From the NCBI RefSeq assembly GCF_009711085.1, contig NZ_WMKA01000031.1, positions 2,655 through 45,591 on the forward strand: a DNA stretch of 42,937 bases. Direction: 5' to 3'. Shown in pieces: positions 23,914 to 31,025 of the stretch. Position 1 is the first letter of the stretch. The number at the start of each line of letters is the position of its first letter. Under the pieces are notes generated by a model that was not told where the DNA came from, ran no database searches, and saw only the letters and a list, made by a program, of their open reading frames with translations. Made by a program: the position numbers and the translations under genes. This stretch comes from Cellulosimicrobium composti (GTDB lineage: Bacteria; Actinomycetota; Actinomycetes; Actinomycetales; Cellulomonadaceae).

Positions 23914-25056
23914 ATGAGGATCACCGCCATCACCGCCGCCGGCCTGCGCGGCGCCACCCCCGAGGGCGGCTGGCAGGAGGAGCTGCGCCAGGACGACGTC
24001 GTGCACACCCTCGTCGCCGTCCACACCGACGAGGGGCTCGTCGGCGTCGGCAGCGTGTTCACGACCGAGGACCTCGTGCGCGGCGCGCTCGACGTCCTGC
24101 GGCCCCTGCTCCTGGGCGCGAACGCGCTGGAGCCGGAGCGCACGAGCGAACGGCTGCACCGCACGACGTTCTGGATGGGGCGCGGCGGGTCGATCACGCA
24201 CGCGATCAGCGGCGTCGACACCGCGCTGTGGGACCTCCTCGGCCAGGCGACGGGACAGCCCGTCGGGCGCCTCCTCGGCGGGCGGTACCGCGACCGGGTG
24301 CGCCCGTACGCCTCGCTGCTCATGGACCAGCCCGACGCGCTGCGCGACCACCTCGCCGCGCTGCGCGCCGAAGGATGGACCGCGTTCAAGATCGGCTGGG
24401 GCCCCTTCGGCCGGGTCGACGAGCGGCTCGACGAGCGCATCGTCGCCGCGGCGCGCGACGCCGTCGGCCCCGACGCGATGCTCATGGTCGACGCCGGCGG
24501 CAGCGACAGCGCGTGGAGCCAGGGCTACAAGTGGGCCCTGCGGACCGCCCGGATGCTCGACGCGTACGGCGTCGCCTGGTTCGAGGAGCCGCTGCCGCCG
24601 GACGCGATCGAGGACTACACCCACCTGCGCCGGCGCTCGCCCGTGCCCATCTCGGGCGGTGAGGTGCTCACGCGCCGCCAGGCGTTCCAGCCGTGGATCG
24701 AGGGCGGCGCCCTGGACATCGTGCAGCCCGACGTCACGAAGGTCGGCGGGACGAGCGAGCTGCGGCGCATCGCGTGGTCCGCGCACGACCACGGCGTCAA
24801 GCTCGTGCCGCACGGGTGGAACACCGCCGTCGGGCTCGCCACCGACCTCCAGCTCGCCTCCGCCCTGCCGGACACGGACCTCGTCGAGTACGTCACCGGC
24901 TCGCCCTACATCGACGACCTGACGACCGACCGCTGGACGCTCGACGAGGACGGGATGCTCCCGATCCCGGACGGCCCGGGCCTCGGCGTCACGCTCGACC
25001 GCGAGCGCCTCGCGCGCTACTGCGACGTCGACGCGCTGCTCGGGAGCGCGGCGTGA
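23914..25056 (+). CDS. Mandelate racemase/muconate lactonizing enzyme-family sugar-acid dehydratase
   Basis: This 380-residue enolase-superfamily enzyme abstracts a proton alpha to a carboxylate, most likely to dehydrate an aldonic or uronic acid. The N-terminal capping domain (~1-125) is followed by a TIM barrel. Visible catalytic elements are K159 (AFKIGWGPFG), metal ligands D193 (MVDAGGSDS), E224 (AWFEEPLPP) and E250 (ISGGEVLTR), D273 (IVQPDVTKVGG) and the general-base H300 (LVPHGWNT). The His-Asp pair places it in the mandelate racemase subgroup. The exact acid cannot be read from sequence. It is first in an operon with an SDR, a rhodopsin-transducer homologue and a sugar porter, opposite the GntR gene. 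Confidence 0.92.
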   Translation: MRITAITAAGLRGATPEGGWQEELRQDDVVHTLVAVHTDEGLVGVGSVFTTEDLVRGALDVLRPLLLGANALEPERTSERLHRTTFWMGRGGSITHAISGVDTALWDLLGQATGQPVGRLLGGRYRDRVRPYASLLMDQPDALRDHLAALRAEGWTAFKIGWGPFGRVDERLDERIVAAARDAVGPDAMLMVDAGGSDSAWSQGYKWALRTARMLDAYGVAWFEEPLPPDAIEDYTHLRRRSPVPISGGEVLTRRQAFQPWIEGGALDIVQPDVTKVGGTSELRRIAWSAHDHGVKLVPHGWNTAVGLATDLQLASALPDTDLVEYVTGSPYIDDLTTDRWTLDEDGMLPIPDGPGLGVTLDRERLARYCDVDALLGSAA

Positions 25057-25826
25057 GCCCCCGGTCGCTCGTCGTGACGGGCGCGGCGTCGGGGATCGGC
25101 CGCGCGGTCGCCGTGGGCGCCGCCCGGGACGGCTGGTTCGTGCACGTGCTCGACCTCGACCCCGACGGCGCCGCGGCCACCGTGGACCTCGCCCGGGAGT
25201 CGGGTGGGGACGGGCGCGCACACGTGCTCGACGTGACCGACGCTGCCGCCGTCGCGGCGGCGGTCGGGACGGTCGCGGACTCCGGGCCGCCGCTGCGCGG
25301 CCTCTTCGCGGGCGCCGGGATCGACGTGGGCGGGGCGGCGCACGAGCTCGAACCGGCCACGTGGCGCCGCGTGCTCGACGTCAACGTGACGGGCACGTTC
25401 CTCGTCGTGCGCGAGGTGCTGCGCACGATGGTCGCCGACGGCGGCGGGAGCGTCGTGCTGTGCGGCTCGCCGGCCGCGACGGTCGGCTTCGCGGCCGGGG
25501 GCGCGACGGCGTACGGCGCCTCGAAGGGGGCGATCTCGTCCATGGTCCGCACGCTCGCGGTCGACTACGCGCGCCACGGCGTCCGGGTGAACGCGATCGT
25601 GCCCGGCCCGACGGAGACCCCGCTCATGTGGGCCAACGTGCCCGCCGACGAGGTGGACGCGACACGCGCGCAGATCGAGCGCGAGGTCCCGCTGGGCCGG
25701 CTCGCGCGGCCCGAGGAGATCGCCGAGCCCGTGCTCTGGCTGCTGTCGGACCGCTCGTCGTACACGACCGGGTCGCTCGTCGGGTGCGACGGCGGCGTCC
25801 TCGCCAAGTCGTCGATCAGCGTATGA
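25053..25826 (+). CDS. Short-chain dehydrogenase/reductase
   Basis: This 257-residue SDR begins at GTG 25053, overlapping the dehydratase stop (GTGA). The cofactor glycine motif is TGAASGIG near the N-terminus; an Asp after strand 2 (VLDLDPDG) suggests NAD+ preference. The active site is S139 (VLCGSPAA), Y154 and K158 (AYGASKGA), with NVTGTF matching the structural Asn region. The terminal CDGGVLAK resembles the usual DGG end. In this operon it probably oxidises a sugar acid or its keto product. Substrate is inference from neighbours. Confidence 0.93.
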   Translation: MSPRSLVVTGAASGIGRAVAVGAARDGWFVHVLDLDPDGAAATVDLARESGGDGRAHVLDVTDAAAVAAAVGTVADSGPPLRGLFAGAGIDVGGAAHELEPATWRRVLDVNVTGTFLVVREVLRTMVADGGGSVVLCGSPAATVGFAAGGATAYGASKGAISSMVRTLAVDYARHGVRVNAIVPGPTETPLMWANVPADEVDATRAQIEREVPLGRLARPEEIAEPVLWLLSDRSSYTTGSLVGCDGGVLAKSSISV

Positions 25827-26245
25827 GCGCGCCGGGCGCCCCGGCACGTCGCCCCCAGGTCGGGGCGACGTGCTGGGCGATCGGCGACGGCTGGATCCCG
25901 CCGTACGGCACGGGCGAGGACCCGACCCTCGCGAGTCACGAGAGCCTGTGCCTGCTCAACGCCGGTCCCGACGACGCGCGCGTCGAGATCCGGCTCTACT
26001 TCGCCGACCGCCCGCCGGCCGGCCCCTACGTCGTGGTGGTGCCCGCCGAGCGGGTGCGCCACGTGACGCTCAACGACCTCGACGACCCCGAGCCCGTGCC
26101 CCGCGGCACCGACTACTCGGCCGTCGTCGTCGCGTCGGCGCCCGTCGTCGTCCAGCACACGCGGCTCGACTCGCGGCAGGCCGCCAACGCCCTGTTCAGC
26201 ACGATCGCCCATCCCGTCGACACCTTCCGAGAGGACCTCCGATGA
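25823..26245 (+). CDS. Sensory rhodopsin transducer (ASRT)-family protein
   Basis: This 140-residue protein matches the Anabaena sensory rhodopsin transducer family. Diagnostic blocks are CWAIGDGWIPP, SHESLCLLNAGPDDARVEI, LYFADRPPAGPYVVVVPAER, a VTLNDLDDPEPVPRGTDYSA block and VVVQHTRLDSRQAANALFST. The Anabaena protein is a soluble tetramer of beta-sandwiches that interacts with a retinal photosensor. Most family members occur in bacteria without rhodopsin, and no rhodopsin gene is in this window. ATG 25823 overlaps the SDR stop (ATGA), so it is translated as part of the sugar-acid operon. A carbohydrate-binding or regulatory role is inference. Confidence 0.9.
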   Translation: MSAPGAPARRPQVGATCWAIGDGWIPPYGTGEDPTLASHESLCLLNAGPDDARVEIRLYFADRPPAGPYVVVVPAERVRHVTLNDLDDPEPVPRGTDYSAVVVASAPVVVQHTRLDSRQAANALFSTIAHPVDTFREDLR

Positions 26246-26289
26246 CGCAGACCTCCACCCCGACGACCTTCCGCCGGGGCACGCCGTGA
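26242..26289 (+). CDS. Possible 15-residue leader ORF before the sugar porter
   Basis: ATG 26242 overlaps the ASRT stop (ATGA) and follows a GAGGACC ribosome-site-like stretch. It reads MTQTSTPTTFRRGTP and stops with TGA overlapping the GTG start of the porter (GTGA). It is in a different frame from the porter. It may couple translation of the two flanking genes, or be a remnant of a lost gene start. No homology is recognised. Confidence 0.35.
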   Translation: MTQTSTPTTFRRGTP

Positions 26290-27728
26290 ACGCCGCGACG
26301 GGCCGCCTGGGCCACGGCGCCCTCACCCCGCTCGTCGTCGCGTCGACCGTCGGGGCGGCGCTGGGCGGGTTCATGTTCGGCTTCGACACGGCCGTGGTCA
26401 ACGGCGCCGTCGACGCCCTCAAGGCCGAGCTCGGCGTCGGGAGCGCGCTCGTGGGCGTGATCGTCGCGAGCGCGCTCCTCGGCGCGGCGGTGGGCGCCTT
26501 CTCCGCGGGCACGATCGCGGACCGCTTCGGACGACGGCGCCTCATGATGGTCGCCGGGACCCTGTTCGTCACCACGTCGGTGCTGTGCGCCGTCGCGCAC
26601 GACGGCCCGACCCTCGCGCTGTGGCGCTTCCTGGGGGGCGTCGGGGTGGGCATGGCGTCCGTCGTCGCGCCGCTCTACATCGCCGAGATCGCGCCCGCCC
26701 GGCTGCGCGGGCGGCTCGCGACAGCGCAGCAGATGTCGATCGTCCTGGGCATCTTCGCCGCGCTCGTCTCGAACGCGTTCCTCGTGCGCGCCGCGGGCGG
26801 GGCCGAGGCGGAGCTGGCCCTCGGCCTGCCTGCCTGGCGGTGGATGTTCCTGGTCGCGGTCGTGCCGTCGGTGGCGTACGTGGTCGCGGCGGTCCTGCTG
26901 CCCGAGTCGCCGCGGTACCTCGTGATGCGCGGCGACCGCGACGGCGCCGCCCGCACGCTGCGGCGCCTCCACCGCGTCCCGGAGGGCGACGCGCTCCTTG
27001 CCGTCGCGACCATCGAGGGGACGCTCCACGAGGCGCGGCCGGCGTGGTCCCACCTGTTCTCCGGGCCGGGCCGCCTCAAGCCCATCGTCTGGCTGGGGAT
27101 CGCGCTCGCCGCGCTCCAGGCGCTCGTGGGGATCGACGTCATCTTCTACTACTCGACGTCGCTCTGGGCGCAGGTGGGCTTCGGCGAGCAGCAGGCCTTC
27201 TGGCTCTCGGCCCTGACGTCGCTCGTCAACGTCGCGGCGACCGTCGTCGCGATCTTCCTCGTCGACCGCGTGGGGCGGCGTCGCCTGCTGCTCGTGGGGT
27301 CGGTGGGCATGACGGTCGCCCTGGCCGTCATGGCGACCGGGTTCGCCCAGGCGCGGCAGACCGCGGACGGCGTCGTGTTCGTCGACGCGTGGGGCGTCGT
27401 GACCCTGGTCGCGGCGAACGTCTTCGTCGTGGCCTTCGCCGTCTCGTGGGGTCCGGTGGTGTGGATCCTCGTCGGGGAGATGTTCCCCAACCTGATGCGC
27501 GCCCGCGCCGCCTCGCTCGCCGCCGCCGCGAACTGGGCGGCGGGCATCGCCGTCAACCTCACGTTCCCCTCGCTCCGGGACCTGTCGCTCCCCGGCAGCT
27601 ACGCCCTCTACGCGGTGTTCGCGGCCGCGTCGTTCGTGCTCGTGCTCCGCGCGCTGCCCGAGACGGCGAACCGCCCGCTCGAGGAGATGCGGGAGGAGAC
27701 GGCGTCGGGTGGACATCGATCACTTTAG
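26286..27728 (+). CDS. MFS sugar porter
   Basis: This 480-residue inner-membrane proton symporter has twelve predicted helices. Sugar-porter signatures are present: GFMFGFDTAVVNGA in helix 1, DRFGRRRLM between helices 2 and 3, PESPRYLVMRGDR after helix 6, DRVGRRRLLLVG between helices 8 and 9, and PETANRPLEEM at the C-terminus. The large central loop lies at ~215-250. It probably imports the substrate of the upstream dehydratase/SDR pair, a sugar or sugar acid. GTG 26286 overlaps the 15-codon ORF stop. The stop TAG (27726-27728) lies in the operator palindrome of the next operon. Confidence 0.93.
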   Translation: MNAATGRLGHGALTPLVVASTVGAALGGFMFGFDTAVVNGAVDALKAELGVGSALVGVIVASALLGAAVGAFSAGTIADRFGRRRLMMVAGTLFVTTSVLCAVAHDGPTLALWRFLGGVGVGMASVVAPLYIAEIAPARLRGRLATAQQMSIVLGIFAALVSNAFLVRAAGGAEAELALGLPAWRWMFLVAVVPSVAYVVAAVLLPESPRYLVMRGDRDGAARTLRRLHRVPEGDALLAVATIEGTLHEARPAWSHLFSGPGRLKPIVWLGIALAALQALVGIDVIFYYSTSLWAQVGFGEQQAFWLSALTSLVNVAATVVAIFLVDRVGRRRLLLVGSVGMTVALAVMATGFAQARQTADGVVFVDAWGVVTLVAANVFVVAFAVSWGPVVWILVGEMFPNLMRARAASLAAAANWAAGIAVNLTFPSLRDLSLPGSYALYAVFAAASFVLVLRALPETANRPLEEMREETASGGHRSL

Positions 27729-27743
27729 GAGTGTTAAAGTGAT
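27719..27743. promoter_or_regulatory. Palindromic operator over the promoter of the membrane-protein/HTH operon
   Basis: ATCACTTTA (27719-27727) and TAAAGTGAT (27735-27743) form a perfect 9-bp inverted repeat with a 7-bp spacer. The right arm contains the -10 hexamer TAAAGT. The second gene of the operon is a winged-helix regulator, so autorepression is likely. Confidence 0.75.
27735..27740 (+). promoter_or_regulatory. -10 hexamer TAAAGT of leaderless promoter
   Basis: TAAAGT lies 6 nt before ATG 27747, inside the operator palindrome. Confidence 0.6.
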
Positions 27744-27746
27744 TGC

Positions 27747-28172
27747 ATGATCCAGAACTCCATCACCCCGGAGCAGGCCCGTCGTCAGCTCGGCCAGGCG
27801 GAGGAGGTCGCCGCCCAGGCCCACCGCGCGACTCGCTGGTACCCCTGGCTCAGCGTCGGGCACGCCGTCACCGCCCTCGCGTACACGATCGCGATCGACG
27901 TCCTCGACGCACCGTGGTGGCCTGCCACCACGGTGCTCGTGGTCGTCCTCGCCCTGCTGTGGTCCGCCGTCGCGCGGCACCACCGGACGGCGCCGCGGCA
28001 CTGGGTGCGCGACATGGGCATCGCCCTGATCACCTGGGCGGTGCTGTACTTCGCGATGCTCGACCCGGCGCTCCAGCTCGTCGGCGCGGCGTCGCCGGCC
28101 TGGTGGGTCCTCGCCGGCGTCGTCGCCGCCTCCCCTTTCGCGGCGTGCGCGTTCGCGAGCGCACGCCGGTGA
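27747..28172 (+). CDS. Small four-helix membrane protein
   Basis: This 141-residue protein has a soluble helical N-terminus (MIQNSITPEQARRQLGQAEE) and then four hydrophobic segments at about 33-52, 57-76, 90-108 and 115-136. No enzymatic motif is visible. Such proteins are often paired with a small winged-helix regulator in actinomycetes, and here the two genes overlap (GTGA). Function is unknown. The ATG is set by the -10 hexamer 6 nt upstream. Confidence 0.8.
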   Translation: MIQNSITPEQARRQLGQAEEVAAQAHRATRWYPWLSVGHAVTALAYTIAIDVLDAPWWPATTVLVVVLALLWSAVARHHRTAPRHWVRDMGIALITWAVLYFAMLDPALQLVGAASPAWWVLAGVVAASPFAACAFASARR

Positions 28173-28510
28173 GCCACCCGCGCAAGGGCCTGGACGCGCT
28201 CATCCACTCGCCCGTGCGCTTCTCGATCCTCGCCGCCCTGGCGAACGTCGAGAGCGCGGACTTCCGCTTCCTGGCCGACCTGGTCGAGCTGAGCGACTCG
28301 TCCCTCTCCCAGGCCCTCACCGCCCTCTCCGACGCGGGTCTGGTGGAGATCCGCAAGGAGGCCGCCGGGCGCCGGACGCGCACGTGGGTCCGCATCAGCG
28401 ACCGCGGGCTCGACGCGTTCCGGCAGCACGTGCGCACCCTCGAGCAGATCGCCCGCACCGGCGCGATCGAGCCGCGACCCGACCCGACCCCGAGAGACAC
28501 CGCACCATGA
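28169..28510 (+). CDS. Winged-helix transcriptional regulator (HTH_34/MarR-like)
   Basis: This 113-residue protein is almost only a winged-helix domain. It starts with GLDALIHSPVRFSILAALAN, continues with the recognition region LVELSDSSLSQALTALSDAG and has the wing LVEIRKEAAGRRTRTWVRIS. This layout matches the small HTH_34-type repressors. GTG 28169 overlaps the preceding stop. The palindrome at 27719-27743 is the natural operator candidate. Its signal may come from the membrane protein encoded before it, but nothing in the sequence proves that. Confidence 0.88.
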   Translation: MSHPRKGLDALIHSPVRFSILAALANVESADFRFLADLVELSDSSLSQALTALSDAGLVEIRKEAAGRRTRTWVRISDRGLDAFRQHVRTLEQIARTGAIEPRPDPTPRDTAP

Positions 28511-29073
28511 CGCCCACGTTCCGTCGAGCCACCGCCGCCGACGTCCCCGCCGCGGCCCGCACCCTCGCCGCCGCGTTCCACGACTACCCCTGGACCCGCT
28601 GGGCCGTCCCGGAGGACGGCTACCCCGAGCGCCTCGCCGCGCTCCAGGAGATCTACCTCGAGCACGCCCTCGCGCACGGGATCGTCGTCGTCCACGAGCC
28701 GGTGGACGCCGTCGTCGCGCTCATGCCGCCCGACGCCCCCGCACCCCCCGACGACGTCCAGGAACGGGTCGCCGCGCTGCACGGCCCGCGCCTGCAGGCC
28801 GTGGCAACTGCGGAGCTCCCGCCGCCCCGCCCGGACGCCTGGGTGCTCGCGACGGTAGGGGTCCTGCCGTCGCTCCAGGGCACCGGGCTCGGCACCGCGG
28901 TGTGCCGGGCGGCGCTGCGCGAGCCCGCACTCGGGGACGCGCCCGTCGCGCTCGAGACCTCCGACGCGCGCAACGTCACCTTCTACGAGCGGCTGGGCTT
29001 CGTGCGCACCGCGACCACGCAGGTGCACGACGGCCCCGTCGTGCACGGCATGGTCCGCACGCGGACGCTCTGA
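28507..29073 (+). CDS. GNAT-family N-acetyltransferase
   Basis: This 188-residue acetyltransferase begins MTPTFRRATAADVPAAARTL and has an insertion of acidic/proline residues in its middle. The acetyl-CoA site is VLPSLQGTGLGTAVCRAAL, and ETSDARNVTFYERLGFV is the typical C-terminal GNAT block for small-molecule substrates. ATG 28507 overlaps the regulator stop (ATGA), making it the third gene of the autoregulated operon. The substrate is unknown; antibiotic or polyamine acetylation is possible but not shown. Confidence 0.9.
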   Translation: MTPTFRRATAADVPAAARTLAAAFHDYPWTRWAVPEDGYPERLAALQEIYLEHALAHGIVVVHEPVDAVVALMPPDAPAPPDDVQERVAALHGPRLQAVATAELPPPRPDAWVLATVGVLPSLQGTGLGTAVCRAALREPALGDAPVALETSDARNVTFYERLGFVRTATTQVHDGPVVHGMVRTRTL

Positions 29074-29106
29074 GCCCCGCCGCCGAGCCGCCGCGCCGAT
29101 CGGCCT

Positions 29107-29131
29107 GCCGTGCCGGGTCGCCCGGTGCGGC
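29107..29131. terminator. Hairpin between convergent GNAT and GT2 genes
   Basis: GCCGTGCCGGG (29107-29117), loop TCG, CCCGGTGCGGC (29121-29131) form an 11-bp stem with two G-U wobbles. It lies in the 70-bp gap between convergent genes and may serve both. Confidence 0.55.
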
Positions 29132-29143
29132 GGCCCCGCGTGG

Positions 29144-30025
29144 CTAGTGGTCGCCCGCGCGCACCCGGTCGACGGCGGAGCGCATCTTGCGCGCGTTCAC
29201 GGCGAGCAGCACGTCCCGGTACTGGGCGGCGCGGTGGAGCTGGCCCTTGAGGTCGTTCGACGACGCGCGGTGGCGCAGGTCGCACGGCACCTCGACCGCG
29301 ACGTACCCCTTGCGGAGCAGGTCGATCGTCATGCCGGTCTCGACGCCCCAGCCACGCGCGAGCGGGGTCGCGGCCTCGAACGCCTCGCGCGTCAGGCAGC
29401 GCATGCCGGAGAGCGGCTGCGTCGGCGTCCAGCCCGTGAGGGACTGGATCGCGCGGCGCGCCGCGCCGACGACGATGCCGCGGCCGCCGGCGCCCGGCTG
29501 CGGCGGCAGCAGCGCGATCGCGAGGTCCGCGAAGCCGTCGAGCACGGGCGGGACGAGAGGCGCGGTGTTCACGGCGGTCTCGCCGAGGTCGCCGTCGATG
29601 AAGAGCAGGAGGCGCGGGGGGCGGTCGGCCGCGTCGCGCATGGCGACGACCGCGGCGCCGGTCTCCATCGCCGCGGCCTTGCCGCGGTTGTGCGAGTGTC
29701 GCACGACGACGGCGCCCGCCTCGCGCGCGACGTGCTGGGTGTCGTCCTCGCTGCCGTCGTCCACGACGAGCACGAGGTCGACGTGCGGGATGGCCTTCGC
29801 GGCGCGGACGGTCGCCGCGATGCGCCGCGACTCGTCCTTGGCGGGGATGATGACCGCGACGCGCTGGCGCACGGCGCGGGCGCTGCGCCCCTCGCCCACG
29901 ACGGGGCGCGGGGTGCGTGCGCGCGTGCCGGAGGCCGAGAGGTACGTCGGCGGCGCGCTCGCCGTGTCCGCGGGGCCAGTCCCCGCTCTGTTCCCCGACT
30001 CAGTCGACCGATGGTCCGCGTTCAC
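29144..30025 (-). CDS. Glycosyltransferase family 2
   Basis: This 293-residue GT-A-fold enzyme transfers sugar from a nucleotide donor. The N-terminal ~50 residues are low-complexity. The catalytic domain begins RVAVIIPAKDESRRIAATV, followed by VVDDGSEDDT, NRGKAAAMETGA and the metal-binding FIDGDLGE. The acceptor-side region includes PLSGMRCLTREAFE and GWGVETGMTIDLL. It resembles actinobacterial GT2 enzymes of the dolichyl-phosphate-mannose or glucosyl-phosphoglycerate type, but I cannot assign donor or acceptor. No membrane helix is visible. GTG 30025 follows a leaderless -10. Confidence 0.88.
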   Translation of the reverse strand: MNADHRSTESGNRAGTGPADTASAPPTYLSASGTRARTPRPVVGEGRSARAVRQRVAVIIPAKDESRRIAATVRAAKAIPHVDLVLVVDDGSEDDTQHVAREAGAVVVRHSHNRGKAAAMETGAAVVAMRDAADRPPRLLLFIDGDLGETAVNTAPLVPPVLDGFADLAIALLPPQPGAGGRGIVVGAARRAIQSLTGWTPTQPLSGMRCLTREAFEAATPLARGWGVETGMTIDLLRKGYVAVEVPCDLRHRASSNDLKGQLHRAAQYRDVLLAVNARKMRSAVDRVRAGDH

Positions 30026-30032
30026 GCCGCCC

Positions 30033-30038
30033 AGCCTA
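30033..30038 (-). promoter_or_regulatory. -10 hexamer TAGGCT of leaderless promoter
   Basis: TAGGCT on the minus strand lies 7 nt before GTG 30025 of the GT2 gene. Confidence 0.55.
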
Positions 30039-30154
30039 GTAGTGCAAAGAGTTGGCCGCAGAAGTGTCGTCGTTCCACCAGGAGATCCGCTCGGGATCTT
30101 CGCAGGGCGACCGGGCTGCGTTCCCGGGTCCCCCGGATCCTACTCGACGCGAGC

Positions 30155-30179
30155 GCCCGCCGACAGGGAGCCGGCGGGC
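30155..30179 (-). terminator. Hairpin after the DUF5926 gene
   Basis: GCCCGCCG (30155-30162) pairs with CGGCGGGC (30172-30179) across a 9-nt loop, 9 nt past the DUF5926 stop. There is no T-tract. Confidence 0.55.
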
Positions 30180-30187
30180 CGCCGACG

Positions 30188-31012
30188 TCAGCGCAGGGTC
30201 ACCTGGCGCGAGACGATCCCGGCGCGCGCCCGGCGCTCGTTCGCGTCGAGCGGCTCGGTGACCGCGAGGGCCTCCGCGAGGCGCGCGTCGAGCTCGGCGA
30301 CCGGGCCCTCGAGCTCGTCCGCCTCCGTGCCGCGCGGCAGCTCCCACACCGGGACGAGCAGGCCGCTGGACCGGAACGCGCCGACGAACCTGCCGTCCGC
30401 GAGGCCGGACTCGCGGCGCGCGTGCAGGCGCGAGATCGCGTCGATGAGCGCGTCCTCGGGCTCCGGGCGCGCCCACCGCAGGAACTCGCGCGACATGCGG
30501 CACCAGTAGGCCGACGGCACCGCGTCGAGCTTGACCGTGGGGACCATGGACTCGGCCGCCTGGTCGAGCGACGCGCGCAGGTCCGGCGTGACCTCCGTGG
30601 ACGGGTCGAGCCAGAACGAGAAGTCCTCGTGGACCGTGACGTCGAACGGCACGGACAGGTCGAGGACGTCCTGGAGGCGCGGGCCGGCCTCCGGCAGCGC
30701 GCTCAGCTCGATCGACGTGCCCGGCTCGGCGTCGATCGCCTCCAGGAGCGCGGCGGCGAGGTCGCGGCTCGTGTCGCCCGACCCCGCGAGCGTCTGCACG
30801 GCGAGGAGGATCGTGCCGTCCTGGCGGTGCAGCGCGGCCCACCCCGCGGGCAGCACCGTGACGACGAGGACGTCGCGCGCGCCGTGCTCGGCGGTCGTGC
30901 GGGCGGTCGCGGTGGCCGAGGGCACGACCTCGCGCATCGCGACCCAGTCGGTCTCGCCGGGGAGCCCCTCGAACGGGCGCAGCACGAAGTCGGGCGTGGA
31001 GTTCTTGGCCAT
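30188..31012 (-). CDS. DUF5926-family protein
   Basis: This 274-residue soluble protein begins MAKNSTPDFVLRPFEGLPGE, a conserved start of the actinobacterial DUF5926 family, with the characteristic block ETDWVAMREVVPSATATA. No catalytic motif or membrane segment is seen. The family has no established function that I know of. ATG 31012 is set by a TAGACT hexamer 7 nt upstream; the TAG of that hexamer is also the stop codon of the upstream pirin gene, so the genes abut tightly but have separate promoters. Confidence 0.82.
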   Translation of the reverse strand: MAKNSTPDFVLRPFEGLPGETDWVAMREVVPSATATARTTAEHGARDVLVVTVLPAGWAALHRQDGTILLAVQTLAGSGDTSRDLAAALLEAIDAEPGTSIELSALPEAGPRLQDVLDLSVPFDVTVHEDFSFWLDPSTEVTPDLRASLDQAAESMVPTVKLDAVPSAYWCRMSREFLRWARPEPEDALIDAISRLHARRESGLADGRFVGAFRSSGLLVPVWELPRGTEADELEGPVAELDARLAEALAVTEPLDANERRARAGIVSRQVTLR

Positions 31013-31019
31013 GCGCGGC

Positions 31020-31025
31020 AGTCTA
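31020..31025 (-). promoter_or_regulatory. -10 hexamer TAGACT overlapping the pirin stop codon
   Basis: TAGACT on the minus strand lies 7 nt before ATG 31012. Its first three bases are the pirin stop codon (31023-31025). Confidence 0.5.

Noticed and set aside
29144-30025. Calling the GT2 enzyme glucosyl-3-phosphoglycerate synthase
   Set aside because: Only general GT2 motifs are visible; acceptor-specific residues cannot be assigned from sequence by eye.
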